A stretch of 64,000 bases of DNA from Competibacter_A sp037045685 (lineage in GTDB: Bacteria; Pseudomonadota; Gammaproteobacteria; Competibacterales; Competibacteraceae): the NCBI GenBank assembly GCA_037045685.1, contig JBAOII010000039.1, forward strand, positions 1 through 64,000. The letters run 5' to 3'. Position numbers and translations under genes: made by a program. Shown here one piece after another: positions 9,478 to 18,354 of the stretch. Within the stretch, counting starts at the first letter, position 1. Each line of letters begins with the position of its first letter. The notes beneath the pieces are model-generated. The model saw nothing but the letters and a program-made list of their open reading frames with translations, had not been told where the DNA came from and did no database searches.

Positions 9478-10875
9478 TCAGGCCAGCCGATTCAGGCCGT
9501 TCAGGGCCGCGACCCGGTAAGCCTCGGCCATGGTCGGATAATTGAAGGTGGTGTTGACGAAATATTGGATGGTGTTGGCCGCGCCTTGCTGGGCCATGAT
9601 CGCCTGCCCGATGTGGACGATCTCGGCCGCTTGGTCGCCGAAGCAGTGGATGCCGAGAATTTCCAGCGTGTCGCGGTGGAACAGCAATTTCAGCATGCCC
9701 ACGGTGCGCCCGGTGATCTGGGCGCGCGCCAAGCTCTTGAAATAGGCGTGGCCGACCTCGTAGGGCACTCGGGCCTCGGTCAGCTCGCGTTCGGCCCGGC
9801 CGACCGAGCTGATCTCCGGGGAGGTGTAGATGCCGGTCGGGATGTAATCGACCAAGTGGTGGTCGCAGGCGCCGTGGACCAGGTGGGTGGCGGCGAACCG
9901 GCCCTGATCGTAGGCGGCGCTGGCCAGGCTGGGATAGCCGATCACGTCGCCCACCGCGTAGATGTGGGGCAGGGCGGTGCGGTAATTGTCGTCCACCGTG
10001 ATCTGGCCGCGATTGTTGGGCTCGATGCCCAGCTCCTCCAGCCCCATGTTCCGGGTGTTGCCGGTGCGACCGTTGGCCCACAGCAGGGCGTCGGCCCTGA
10101 TTTTCTTGCCGGATTTGAAATTCAGCAGCACCCCGTCCGGCAAGCCTTCCACCCGCTCGTACTCCTCGTTGTGGCGGATCATCACGCCCTGATCGCGCAG
10201 GTGGTAGCTCAGCGCGTGGGCGATCTCATCGTCGAGGAAGGACAGTAGCTGCGAGCGGGTATCGACCAGATCGACCTTGCAGCCCATGTTGCGGAAGATG
10301 CTGGCGTACTCGCAGCCGATCACGCCCGCGCCGTAGATCAGGATCGAGCGGGGCGTGGTGGTCATGCTGAGAATGGTGTCGCTGTCGAAGATGCGGGGGT
10401 GGTTGAAATCGATGTCGCGCGGCCGGAACGGGTGCGAGCCGGAAGCGATGATGAAGGCGTCGGCGGTCAGGCGCGTCGCTTCGGTGCTGGCGCGCACTTC
10501 GATGGCGTGGGCGTCGAGAAAGCGGGCGTGACCGTGCAGGAGGTCGATCCGGTTGCGCTCGTAGAAATCCCGGCGCATGGCGGTCTGGCGGGCGATCACC
10601 GATTCGGCGGAGCGCAGCAGTTCGGGATAGGACAGCCGCAGAGCCGAACCGAGCGCGTTGCGGAACGCCGGGCTGGTGTTGAACTCCAGCATCCGGTTGA
10701 TGGCGTGGCGCAGCGCCTTGGACGGGATGGTGCCCCAATGGGTGCAGCCGCCGCCGACCAAGTGGTATTTCTCGATCACCGCCACCGATTTTCCTTCCTT
10801 GGCGGCTTTCATGGCGGCCCCTTCTCCTCCCGGGCCGGTGCCGATCACGATAACATCGTAGTTCTGATCGCTCAT
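9478..10875 (-). CDS. sthA: Soluble pyridine nucleotide transhydrogenase
   Basis: A 465-residue flavoprotein, the usual SthA length, starting at ATG 10875 (MSDQNYDVIVIGTGPGGEG). The FAD-binding GTGPGGEGAAMKA is followed by GGGCTHWGTIPSKALRH, which lacks the second redox Cys of lipoamide dehydrogenases as expected for SthA. The NAD(P) motif IYGAGVIGCEYASIF and the C-terminal dimerisation domain are intact. It interconverts NADPH and NADH in the cytoplasm. A long in-frame extension upstream to 11196 is not supported by a ribosome site. Confidence 0.93.
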   Translation of the reverse strand: MSDQNYDVIVIGTGPGGEGAAMKAAKEGKSVAVIEKYHLVGGGCTHWGTIPSKALRHAINRMLEFNTSPAFRNALGSALRLSYPELLRSAESVIARQTAMRRDFYERNRIDLLHGHARFLDAHAIEVRASTEATRLTADAFIIASGSHPFRPRDIDFNHPRIFDSDTILSMTTTPRSILIYGAGVIGCEYASIFRNMGCKVDLVDTRSQLLSFLDDEIAHALSYHLRDQGVMIRHNEEYERVEGLPDGVLLNFKSGKKIRADALLWANGRTGNTRNMGLEELGIEPNNRGQITVDDNYRTALPHIYAVGDVIGYPSLASAAYDQGRFAATHLVHGACDHHLVDYIPTGIYTSPEISSVGRAERELTEARVPYEVGHAYFKSLARAQITGRTVGMLKLLFHRDTLEILGIHCFGDQAAEIVHIGQAIMAQQGAANTIQYFVNTTFNYPTMAEAYRVAALNGLNRLA

Positions 10876-11119
10876 TCTTGTGCTCTTCGGGGTATTGGCG
10901 CGGGGAATAAGCGCGTTTCCGTCCGTCTTCCGTCTCGGGCGAAATAGTGTATTCCCTTTTCCAACATCAGCCAAAGTGGCTTGGCGGGCGGATGTCGGCG
11001 CGAGCATGACAATTTTTCGTCGGTTCGGCGCTTGATAGGCAGAATCCATGCCATGGTTCCGCTGTTGCCGGGATGGTGCCGATCTGCTAATACCTGTCTC
11101 CATCGCCGCCTTTTCGGAG
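10876..11119. other. Divergent intergenic region between sthA and the PerM-like gene
   Basis: About 244 bp between divergent genes, so promoters for both are expected here. I saw no clear operator or RNA gene. Confidence 0.35.
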
Positions 11120-12202
11120 ATGCCCCGCGTGAACGTCGAACGCTCTCTTCCCACCGTTTCCGAGCCGGTGCGGACCGCCTTGCGGTTGCTGATCATCGGC
11201 GGGCTGTTGCTGGCCGTGCTCTACATTCTGCGGCCGTTTTTGCCGAGCATGTTGTGGAGCGCGTTCATCGTGATCGCGGTCTGGCCGGGGCTGGCTTGGT
11301 TGCAAAGCCGCTTCAACTGGAGCCGGGCGGCGTGCGCCCTGCTGTTGGCCGCCGCGTTGATCGGCTTCGTCATCGGCCCGCTGTTGGCGGGCATCTTCAC
11401 GCTGGCCGAACACGGTGAAGGGCTGTTTATGGACACCAAGGCGGCGGTCGAGCGAATTCCCGACGATCCGCCCGCCTGGGTGGGGGAGTTGCCGTTGGCG
11501 GGGTCGTGGTTGGCGCAAGCTTGGCGGGATGTCGCCAGCGGGGATGCCGGCCTGCGGGCGCGGCTCGGTCCGGCGGTGCAGGCGAGCGGACGCTGGCTGT
11601 TCGGCCAGGTGGGGGCGGTCGGAGGATTGTTTCTCCAGTTCCTGCTGGTCGTGGTCTTTTCGCTGGTGTTTTACCTGAACGGCGAAACGCTGGATGCGCT
11701 GACCCGGCGTCTCGCCGAGTGCATCGGCGGGGATCGGGCGCTCCACGCCCGCGATCAGGCGCGGCAAGCCATCCGCGCCGTGGCGCTCGGCGTGGTGCTG
11801 ACCGCCCTGCTCCAAGCCGGCTTGGCGCTGCTTGGCCTGCTGATTGCCGGAATACCGCTGGCGATTATGCTCGCCTTTGTCTGTTTCCTGCTGGCCATCG
11901 CCCAGTTCGGGGCCGCCTTGCCGTTGCTGGCCGTGGCGGGGTGGCTGTACTGGTGGCAGGGCGAGGCGGGCTGGGCGATTTTCATGGCGGTTTGGGGCCT
12001 GTTCGTGGTGGGGGGCGTGGACAATATCATTCGGCCGATGCTGATCACGCGCGGCATGAGCATGCCGCTGACGCTGGTGTTTCTCGGCGTGATCGGCGGC
12101 CTGCTCGCCTATGGCCTGATCGGCGTGTTTCTGGGGCCGACCCTGGTCGCCATCGCCTACACGCTGCTGCTGGCGTGGCTGGCGGAACCCGAGGCCGGTT
12201 GA
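11120..12202 (+). CDS. AI-2E/PerM family permease
   Basis: A 360-residue integral membrane protein of the AI-2E transporter (PerM/YdiK) family. Two hydrophobic segments open the protein (LLIIGGLLLAVLYIL; LWSAFIVIAVWPGLAWL). A soluble loop follows, then a cluster of helices carrying the family motif GVDNIIRPMLI near the C-terminus. Family members export small molecules or act as sodium/proton antiporters; the substrate here is unknown. The start is ATG 11120 or, with better spacing to GGAG, GTG 11129. The upstream extension to 11048 overlaps the promoter region and was not used. Confidence 0.83.
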   Translation: MPRVNVERSLPTVSEPVRTALRLLIIGGLLLAVLYILRPFLPSMLWSAFIVIAVWPGLAWLQSRFNWSRAACALLLAAALIGFVIGPLLAGIFTLAEHGEGLFMDTKAAVERIPDDPPAWVGELPLAGSWLAQAWRDVASGDAGLRARLGPAVQASGRWLFGQVGAVGGLFLQFLLVVVFSLVFYLNGETLDALTRRLAECIGGDRALHARDQARQAIRAVALGVVLTALLQAGLALLGLLIAGIPLAIMLAFVCFLLAIAQFGAALPLLAVAGWLYWWQGEAGWAIFMAVWGLFVVGGVDNIIRPMLITRGMSMPLTLVFLGVIGGLLAYGLIGVFLGPTLVAIAYTLLLAWLAEPEAG

Positions 12203-12226
12203 TTGCGAATCATCCCTCGTCCCCTG

Positions 12227-12249
12227 CCCCTCTCTCTCCGAGAAAGGGG
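12227..12249. repeat. REP-like imperfect palindrome
   Basis: CCCCTCTCTC and GAGAAAGGGG form an inverted repeat with one mismatch and a 3-nt loop, 25 nt after the PerM-like gene. It resembles the perfect palindrome after actP and those near 43.3 kb. Confidence 0.5.
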
Positions 12250-12312
12250 CGGTTTCACAAAGCTTTTCGGGCGGCGTCCGCTTTTGCCCGCGCTTTCCCC
12301 GTTCGAGCGCGC

Positions 12313-13084
12313 ATGATCGCTCGGTCCGGCATCGAACAGCGGTGGGGATTGCTGCGCTCGGTGCTGATGTATCACGGCATCCCGCTCCGCCGCCGGCGCC
12401 TGACGCGCTTCTACGCCCAATTCATCCGGCCCGGCGATCTGTGTTTCGACATCGGCGCGCACGTCGGCAGCCGGCTGCGGGCTTGGTTGCCGCTGGAGGC
12501 CCGGATCGTCGCCGTGGAACCGCAGCCCCATTGCATGGCCTTTCTGCGCCGCTGGTTCGGCGGCGATGCCCGCGTCGCCCTGATCGAGCGAGCGGTCGGC
12601 GCTCGTCCTGGCGCGGCGGAGCTGCTGATCAGCCCGCGCACGCCGACCGTCACCACGCTGTCGCGCGACTGGATCGCGGCGGTGGGCCGGGATCGCGCTT
12701 TTGCCGGCGTGCGCTGGGACGAGCATTTGCCGGTGCCGGTCACCACCCTGGACGAGTTGATCGCCCGCCACGGTTTGCCGGCGTTCTGCAAAATCGATGT
12801 GGAGGGCTACGAGCTGGAGGTGCTGTGCGGGCTGTCGCGGCCGATTCCGGCGCTGTCCTTCGAGTACCTTTCGGTCTGCCTGGACCGGGCGCGGGCTTGC
12901 GTGGCGCGTCTGGCGGAACTCGGACAGTACCAGTTCAACTGGTCGGTGGGGGAATCGCACCGCTTGCGGTCGGACGGCTGGCTCGACGCCGACCGGCTGC
13001 TTGCTCGGCTCGGAAACGCTGGGCGCGGCGGGCGGCTCCGGCGACATTTACGCGCGGCTGCGAGCGGGAGCGGCCGATGCGTGA
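12313..13084 (+). CDS. FkbM family methyltransferase (single-base frameshift)
   Basis: About 256 residues once one extra G near 13012-13016 is ignored. The SAM-binding core is FDIGAHVGSRLRAWL, with AVEPQPHC and the FkbM motif KIDVEGYELEVLCGL. FkbM enzymes O-methylate sugars or natural-product hydroxyls. The reading frame runs intact to LDADRLLARL. It then needs a +1 shift to reach the expected ending (SGDIYARL) and a TGA at 13082-13084, which overlaps the ATG of the RibD-C gene. That tidy overlap argues that the shift is an error or a very recent mutation. The gene forms an operon with the RibD-C gene. Confidence 0.78.
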
Positions 13085-13994
13085 TCGGTCGCGGGCGCCG
13101 AGCGAAACCGCCATTGGCCCGGAACGGGCGTGGTCGTTCCTGTTGGAATTGCGCCGCCGCGCCAGGCTGCCGGAGCCGCTGCCCGACCGCCTCGGCCTGA
13201 GTCTCGATGCGCGAGGCCAGCCGAGCGTCGTTCCGGCCGACGGGCGATCCGCCTTGCTCGAAGTCGCCGCCGACGGTTCTTGGTCCGCCAGGGTTCCGGT
13301 CGCCGAATCGGTCGCCGAACTGTTCGATCTTTATCTGCCGATGGCGCTGGCCCGTGGCGCCCGGCCGCTGACGGTGGCGCATCTGGGACAAAGCCTGGAC
13401 GGCCGCATCGCCACGCTGGAAGGGATGTCCTGCTACATCAACGGCCCGGAAAACCTGACCCACCTGCACCGGGTGCGCGCTTTGTGCGACGCCATCGTGG
13501 TCGGGGCCAGCACCGTGCAATGCGACGATCCGCGATTGACCACCCGACGAGTCCCCGGCCCCAACCCGGTGCGGGTGATTCTCGATCCGAGCCGCCGGCT
13601 CGCCGCCGGTCGCGGCGTGTTCCGGGACCGGGCGGCGCCGACCGCGCTGATCTGCGACGAGGCATTGGCGGCTCAGGCCGGGCCGGGCAGCGTCGAGATC
13701 ATCGGCGTGCCGTGTCGCGGTCGGCGCCTGGACCTGCGCGTGGTAGTCGAGCGATTGCACTCGCGCGGTTGGTTCGGGATTTTCGTGGAAGGCGGCGGTT
13801 TGACCGTGTCGGCTTTTCTGGAGCAGGGCTTGCTGGATCGGCTGCAAATCGCGGTGGCGCCGCTGATCGTCGGCTCCGGCCGGCCCGGCATCACTCTGCC
13901 GCCGATTCGGGATTTGTCGCAGAGCTTGCGCCCCCGCCATCGCCGTTATGTGATGGGCGAGGACGTGCTGTTCGATTGCGAGCTGGGAGATTGA
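13077..13994 (+). CDS. RibD C-terminal domain (dihydrofolate reductase-fold) reductase
   Basis: A 305-residue protein whose second half is a RibD-C/bacterial DHFR-like reductase: VAHLGQSLDGRIAT (about residue 102), DAIVVGASTVQCDDPRLT, NPVRVILD and FVEGGGLTVSAFLEQGLLD. RibD-C enzymes reduce the ribosyl group of a pyrimidine or related pterin-like intermediate with NADPH. The deaminase domain of true RibD is absent, and the first 95 residues match nothing I recognise. It overlaps the FkbM gene by 8 nt and is convergent with the methyltransferase/glycosyltransferase/PTPS operon. The context suggests a dedicated biosynthetic step rather than riboflavin synthesis. Confidence 0.82.
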   Translation: MRDRSRAPSETAIGPERAWSFLLELRRRARLPEPLPDRLGLSLDARGQPSVVPADGRSALLEVAADGSWSARVPVAESVAELFDLYLPMALARGARPLTVAHLGQSLDGRIATLEGMSCYINGPENLTHLHRVRALCDAIVVGASTVQCDDPRLTTRRVPGPNPVRVILDPSRRLAAGRGVFRDRAAPTALICDEALAAQAGPGSVEIIGVPCRGRRLDLRVVVERLHSRGWFGIFVEGGGLTVSAFLEQGLLDRLQIAVAPLIVGSGRPGITLPPIRDLSQSLRPRHRRYVMGEDVLFDCELGD

Positions 13995-14013
13995 GGCCAC
14001 TCCGTTGGCGCTA

Positions 14014-14835
14014 CTACTCCTTCAACCAGGCCAACAAATCCCAATGTCCGACATGCAGCCGCGAATGGCCTCGCTCGATCAGGCGACGGCGCTCTGTGGC
14101 CCAGTCGTCCAGCCAGCCAGCCGGTTCCGGCGCGAGGGTCCGAGCGGTCTTGGCCCAACCCTCCCGCAGCACGGTTTGCAACGTCACGTGTTCCGACCCC
14201 AGCCGCCACGGGCTGGGCCGCAACATCACCCAATAACCGAGCTGTCGCAACAGGATGGCCAGCGTGGCGGGGGCGTCGGGGCCGAGCGCCGGACCGAAGC
14301 CCTTGTCGATTCGCTGGTGGCGGTTGATCCGTTCGCGCAGCGCTTCGTCGCCCTCCAACGCCGGTTCCCAGATAATGGCCCCGTCATAGCTGAGGGTGAC
14401 GAACACCGCCGCCCGCCATTCCCGGCAGCGCCGGGCGAATCGCTCCAGCCAAGCCGCCGAGACCAGATCGAACAGGGCGGAGGCGGTGACCAGATGGACA
14501 TCCGGCAGGTCCAGCCGCTCCCAGTCTCGGTTCAGGTCCAACAATCGCCATTCCAGACTCGGGTTCGATTCCCGCGTCGCCGCCCACTGTCGGAGCAGTT
14601 CATCGCCGCGCGCCAGCATGGTCGGGTCGTGATCGACCAGAAACCAGTGCTGCTCGCCGTCCAGCAGCGGGGCGAGATAGCGGAGGTTTGCGCCGGTTCC
14701 GCTGCCCAAATCCAGCACCGACAAACGGTCGTACCGTTGACGCCAAGCCCGCAATTCCCCGATCAGTTCCGGGTTGCGGGACACCGCGTCCACGGGTTCG
14801 CGCAGGGCGAGCCAGTCCACCGAAAAGCCGCTCAT
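14014..14835 (-). CDS. Class I SAM-dependent methyltransferase
   Basis: A 273-residue Rossmann methyltransferase starting at ATG 14835, which overlaps the glycosyltransferase stop in ATGA. SAM-binding motif I is LDLGSGTGANLRYLAPLL near residue 45, motif II is FLVDHDPTMLARGDELL, and an acidic DVHLVTASALFDLVSA stretch follows. It is the last gene of a tightly coupled minus-strand operon (MDR dehydrogenase, PTPS-like, glycosyltransferase, methyltransferase). The acceptor is unknown; methylation of the cluster's product or its sugar is an inference. Confidence 0.8.
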   Translation of the reverse strand: MSGFSVDWLALREPVDAVSRNPELIGELRAWRQRYDRLSVLDLGSGTGANLRYLAPLLDGEQHWFLVDHDPTMLARGDELLRQWAATRESNPSLEWRLLDLNRDWERLDLPDVHLVTASALFDLVSAAWLERFARRCREWRAAVFVTLSYDGAIIWEPALEGDEALRERINRHQRIDKGFGPALGPDAPATLAILLRQLGYWVMLRPSPWRLGSEHVTLQTVLREGWAKTARTLAPEPAGWLDDWATERRRLIERGHSRLHVGHWDLLAWLKE

Positions 14836-15884
14836 CGGGCCGATACCGTATCGAGCGTGGCGGCGAATCGGGCGCAAACGCTCGGCCAGTCGGGCAAGGT
14901 CTCCCGCGCTTTGCGTGCGCCGGCCGCGAGCCGCTGGCGCAGTTCGGGTTCGGTCAAGACTCGCGCCAAGGCGTCGGCCAACGCCGCTTCGTCGCCGGGC
15001 GGGACCAGCAGCCCCGCCTCCGCCGGCACCGTGTCGGGAATCGCGCCGGCGGTGGTGCTGATGATCGGCAAACCCCGAGCCAGCGCCTCGGCCAGCACCA
15101 TACCGTAGCCCTCGTGGAAGGAGGGCAGGACGAAGGCATCCGCCTCCTGGTAGCGGGCTGCCAGTTGGTCCGCGTCCAATTCGCCCAGCATCGCCATCCG
15201 ATCCCCCAGCCCCAACTCATCGATTAAAGCCCGCAACCGAGCGGTGGTCGCGGAATCGAGCGTTTCGCTACCGGCGCAGCGCAACCGCCAAGGCAGGTGT
15301 CGGAGCCGCGCCAGCGCCCGGAACAGGACCGCGTGACCCTTGCGCGGGGTCAGGCTGGCCGCGCAGAGCAGCGCCGGTTCGCCGCCGCTCGATCCGGTCG
15401 CCAGCGGAGCGGGATCGGTGCCGGGCGGGACCACGGCGCAGCGTTCCGGCGAAATGTCGTAATCCGCCAGCGCCCGCGCCGTGCTGGGGCTGGTGACGAT
15501 GACCTGCCGGACATGGCGCAGCGCCTCGCGCTCGCTGGCGTGAAGCTGCCGTCGCCGCGCTTCGTCGAGGCCGGTTTCCAGCGCCAGCGGATGGTGGACC
15601 AGCCCGACCAGCCGCAGCCGTTCCCGATGGGGGGCGACGGCTTGGGGCATCGCACCCAGCGCCAGACCGTCCGCGACCACCAGCGATTGATCCGGCAGCG
15701 CGGCCAACACTTCGGCGGCTTGCTGCAGCGCCATCGGCGTCGGCGTCGGGAACGAGGCATCCAGACCACGCAATTCGACGTGCCAGCCCAGAGCCGTCAG
15801 TCCTGCCATGATACGACGGTCGTAGATGTAGCCGCCGGTGCGGCTATTCGGATCGCCCGGAATCAGAAAATGCGCCGACTTCAA
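14832..15884 (-). CDS. Glycosyltransferase family 4
   Basis: A 350-residue GT-B glycosyltransferase. The start is TTG 15884, overlapping the PTPS-like stop in TTGA and giving LKSAHFLIPGDPNSRTGGY, the usual donor-domain N-terminus. The C-terminal half carries LLCAASLTPRKGHAVLF, a conserved Glu region SFHEGYGMVLAEALARG and GLLVPPGDEAALADAL. Such enzymes transfer a sugar from a nucleotide donor with retention. Lying between a pterin-synthase-like gene and a methyltransferase, it could glycosylate a pterin-like product. Neither donor nor acceptor can be read from sequence. Confidence 0.85.
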   Translation of the reverse strand: MKSAHFLIPGDPNSRTGGYIYDRRIMAGLTALGWHVELRGLDASFPTPTPMALQQAAEVLAALPDQSLVVADGLALGAMPQAVAPHRERLRLVGLVHHPLALETGLDEARRRQLHASEREALRHVRQVIVTSPSTARALADYDISPERCAVVPPGTDPAPLATGSSGGEPALLCAASLTPRKGHAVLFRALARLRHLPWRLRCAGSETLDSATTARLRALIDELGLGDRMAMLGELDADQLAARYQEADAFVLPSFHEGYGMVLAEALARGLPIISTTAGAIPDTVPAEAGLLVPPGDEAALADALARVLTEPELRQRLAAGARKARETLPDWPSVCARFAATLDTVSAR

Positions 15885-16285
15885 GCGAGCGGACCCTCGT
15901 AGGCCGCCCAGGCGGTGTGCGATTCGTGCAGGGCGACACGCATGGAACTCAGTCCGGCGGTGTTCGGCCCCAATTGCCCGTCCTCGATGCGGGCCGCGAC
16001 GCGGTCGAAAATCTCCCGCGCCAGAAATTCCGTGGTGGTGTTGCGGCCGGCGAATTGCGGCATCTCGTCGAGGTTGCGGTAGTTCAGTTCGCCCAGCACC
16101 GCTCGCAGGCAGTCGCCGAGCTTGCCGATATCGACCACCACGCCATCCGGGTCCAGGTCGGGCCGGCGCAATTCGAGATCGACCACGTAAGTCGCGCCGT
16201 GCAGGCGTTGGGCGGGGCCGAAGGTGTCTCCCCGGAAGCTGTGGGCGATCATGAAATGATCGCGGACGCAAACGGTGTACATCAT
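15881..16285 (-). CDS. Divergent 6-pyruvoyl-tetrahydropterin synthase / QueD homologue
   Basis: A 134-residue T-fold protein. The family framework is visible: FMIAHSF with His15, QRLHGATYVVDLEL with His29, VVDIGKL, NTTTEFLAREIF and a C-terminal VALHESHTAWAAYEG. Canonical members have HGH at the second zinc site; here it reads HGA, so one ligand is replaced by Ala. The catalytic Cys that normally lies just before HGH is also missing (FGPAQRLHG). The protein may therefore have changed chemistry. It overlaps the glycosyltransferase start by 4 nt. It is probably not QueD for queuosine, as no other queuosine gene is nearby. Confidence 0.75.
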   Translation of the reverse strand: MMYTVCVRDHFMIAHSFRGDTFGPAQRLHGATYVVDLELRRPDLDPDGVVVDIGKLGDCLRAVLGELNYRNLDEMPQFAGRNTTTEFLAREIFDRVAARIEDGQLGPNTAGLSSMRVALHESHTAWAAYEGPLA

Positions 16286-16365
16286 GGCGGTTTCACCTGG
16301 GGTTGGGAACGTCGAGTGACGGGTTGTTGGAGCGCGAATCTAACGGGGTAAAAGCGGGAGCGCAC

Positions 16366-17356
16366 CTACCCGGCATAGGCGATACGATGGCACAACGCGC
16401 CGCGCGGGTCACGGCATAGTTCGGCCATGACCCGCGGCAGCTCGGCAAACGGGCTTTCCCCGCTGATGAGGCTATCCAGGATCGGATCGTCCAGCAGGCC
16501 CATGACGGTCGCCATGCGCCGCCGATGATCCCAGCGGGCGCGCTGCGCGGTGGCGACGGCGCCGACCTGGGAACTGCGGAGAGTCAGCCGCTTGGCGTGA
16601 AAATCCTCGCCCAGCGGCAAGCCGACCGAGCGCGCCCCGAACCAGCTCGCTTCCACCACGACTGCCTCAAACCCGGCCAGCCCCAGCGCCGTCGTCAATC
16701 CGTCGGGCGATCCGCTGGCGTGGACCAACACATCCTGCTCTCCGGCCGCCTGCTCCGGCAAGGCAAACCGGACCCCCAGCCGTTCGGCCACCGCCGCCTT
16801 GCCTTCATCCACATCCACCAACTGGACTTGGCAACCCGGCAACCGGCCAGCCAAACGGGCGATCAGACAGCCGACCACGCCCGCGCCGATCACCGCGATT
16901 CGATCCCCCAACCGGGGCGCGGCATCCCAAATCACGTTGAGCGCGGTTTCCAGATTCGCCGCCAGCACCGCCCGGCCGGGCGGGATGTGGGCCGGTATCG
17001 GCGTCACCGCCGTCGCCGGCACCACGTAACGATCCTGGTGCGGGATAAAGGCAAAACACGGGCTGTCCGCGCAGATGATTCGGGGCCGGCCTCGACCGCG
17101 CCGACATTGCAGTAGCCGTACTTCACCGGCGCCGGGAAATCGCCCTGCTGGAACGGGGCGCGCATGGCCTGATATTGGCTGACGGGCACCTCGCCGCGAA
17201 ACACCAGGCTTTCGGTGCCGCGACTGATGCCGGTGTAAAGCGTGCGCACGAGGATTTCGCCGGCGCCAGGAGGCGGGGAGGTATTCCGCCGCGAATTTCG
17301 CCGCGACCCGGCGCGGTCAGCCAGAACGCCCGCGCGGTCGCGCTAGCCTGGGCCAT
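16366..17356 (-). CDS. Zinc-type MDR alcohol dehydrogenase (frameshifted)
   Basis: Reads as one protein of about 329 residues only if three single-base indels are corrected: one base missing in a C-run near 17275, one extra T near 17077 and one extra C near 17043. The pieces are MAQASATARAFWLTAPG, then LYTGISRGTESLVFRGEVPV, then LRGQPVFCLYP, then a Rossmann half with IAVIGAGVVGCLIARLAG. MDR enzymes oxidise or reduce alcohols with NAD(P). It heads the PTPS/glycosyltransferase/methyltransferase operon, so it probably acts on the same product. Three indels in 1 kb could mean decay, but neighbouring core genes show the same error type. Confidence 0.7.
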
Positions 17357-17368
17357 CGAAAACCGCCT

Positions 17369-17971
17369 TCAAGTCGGGCGACGTTCCGGTTCGGCCGAGC
17401 CGATGGCGGGCGGTTCGCTCAGGTCTTCGTAGACCCTCTCCACCGGGCATTCCAGATCGATGCTTTCCAGTCGCAGGCGTTCGCCGGGACCGGCGCTGTC
17501 CACCAGCCATCGGTCGCCCAGTCGTCGGTAAATCTGGACGCGGACTCGTTCCTGATCGACCAGCACGTATTCCCGCAGGCTGTCCAGTTGCCGGTAAGCG
17601 GCGAACTTGTCGCCGATATCGAAAGCGGCGGTGCTGGCCGACAGCACTTCGACCACCAGCACCGGAGCGCGTTTGACGTAGCGGTCGGCGCGGTCGCTTT
17701 CGGCGCAGGTCACCTGAATATCGGGGTAGAAGCCGCAGTCCGCCGCTTCCACTCGCACCTTGACATCGGCCATGAACACCCGGCAGGGCGTGCCGCGCAA
17801 GTGTTGGCGCAACAAAGTATACAGATTGCCGCTCACTTCATTATGCAGATCGGTGGCGCCGGTCATGGCGAAGACCTCGCCGCGAATGAATTCGTGGCGG
17901 GTCGGTTGCCGGTTTTCCCATTCGAGATAATCGTCGTAGGTGAAGGTCAGGCGGGATGCGGGCTGGGACAT
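17369..17971 (-). CDS. Uma2 family putative endonuclease
   Basis: A 200-residue DUF820/Uma2 protein with a PD-(D/E)XK-like core: FTYDDYLEWEN, RHEFIRGEVFAMTGAT, FMADVKVRVE, FYPDIQVTC and PVLVVEVLSASTAAFD. The acidic residues in YPD and the E of VVEVLS match the predicted nuclease site. The start is ATG 17971 (MSQPASRLTF). Uma2 genes are numerous in cyanobacteria and some Proteobacteria and their function is unknown. It ends 12 nt before the MDR dehydrogenase start, on the same strand, but is probably not part of that pathway. Confidence 0.82.
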   Translation of the reverse strand: MSQPASRLTFTYDDYLEWENRQPTRHEFIRGEVFAMTGATDLHNEVSGNLYTLLRQHLRGTPCRVFMADVKVRVEAADCGFYPDIQVTCAESDRADRYVKRAPVLVVEVLSASTAAFDIGDKFAAYRQLDSLREYVLVDQERVRVQIYRRLGDRWLVDSAGPGERLRLESIDLECPVERVYEDLSEPPAIGSAEPERRPT

Positions 17972-18029
17972 GGTTCGACTCCGGAATAGCCTGCCATGAA
18001 ACAAGCTTAACATGGTGTGAGTTCAAGTT

Positions 18030-18251
18030 AATGATCTTTGCAAAGTCAACATGTTGATGTCGTTTTGGGCCAGATTGAGCGAGGGTTTGCGGCCGGTCCG
18101 CGCACGCCACCAACGCGGCCAGGACATTGGCCATGGCGTTGGCGGCGCTGCGGTGGCGGGTGTGCCCGACCTGCCGAAGGCAGTGATGCCAGGTCAGCAG
18201 GAGCGGTCGGCAGAAATCATCGACGCCGCAGCACAGGTCGTCTAAGTTCAT
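18030..18251 (-). mobile_element. Possible IS982-type transposase remnant
   Basis: From ATG 18251 the minus strand reads MNLDDLCCGVDDFCRPLLL, which resembles the conserved N-terminus I recall for IS982 family transposases. The following residues lose similarity and the frame breaks, so only a decayed stub remains. No terminal repeats were found. This is recognition by eye and needs a search. Confidence 0.35.
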
Positions 18252-18354
18252 GGGGGAAGTTCATGGAGCGGCAGGGCGTGACATTCTGGAACCTTAGCGG
18301 GTTCCGCTCCAGAGACCTCCCCGTCCTTATCTGGAACTCACGTTATTTGGCATC

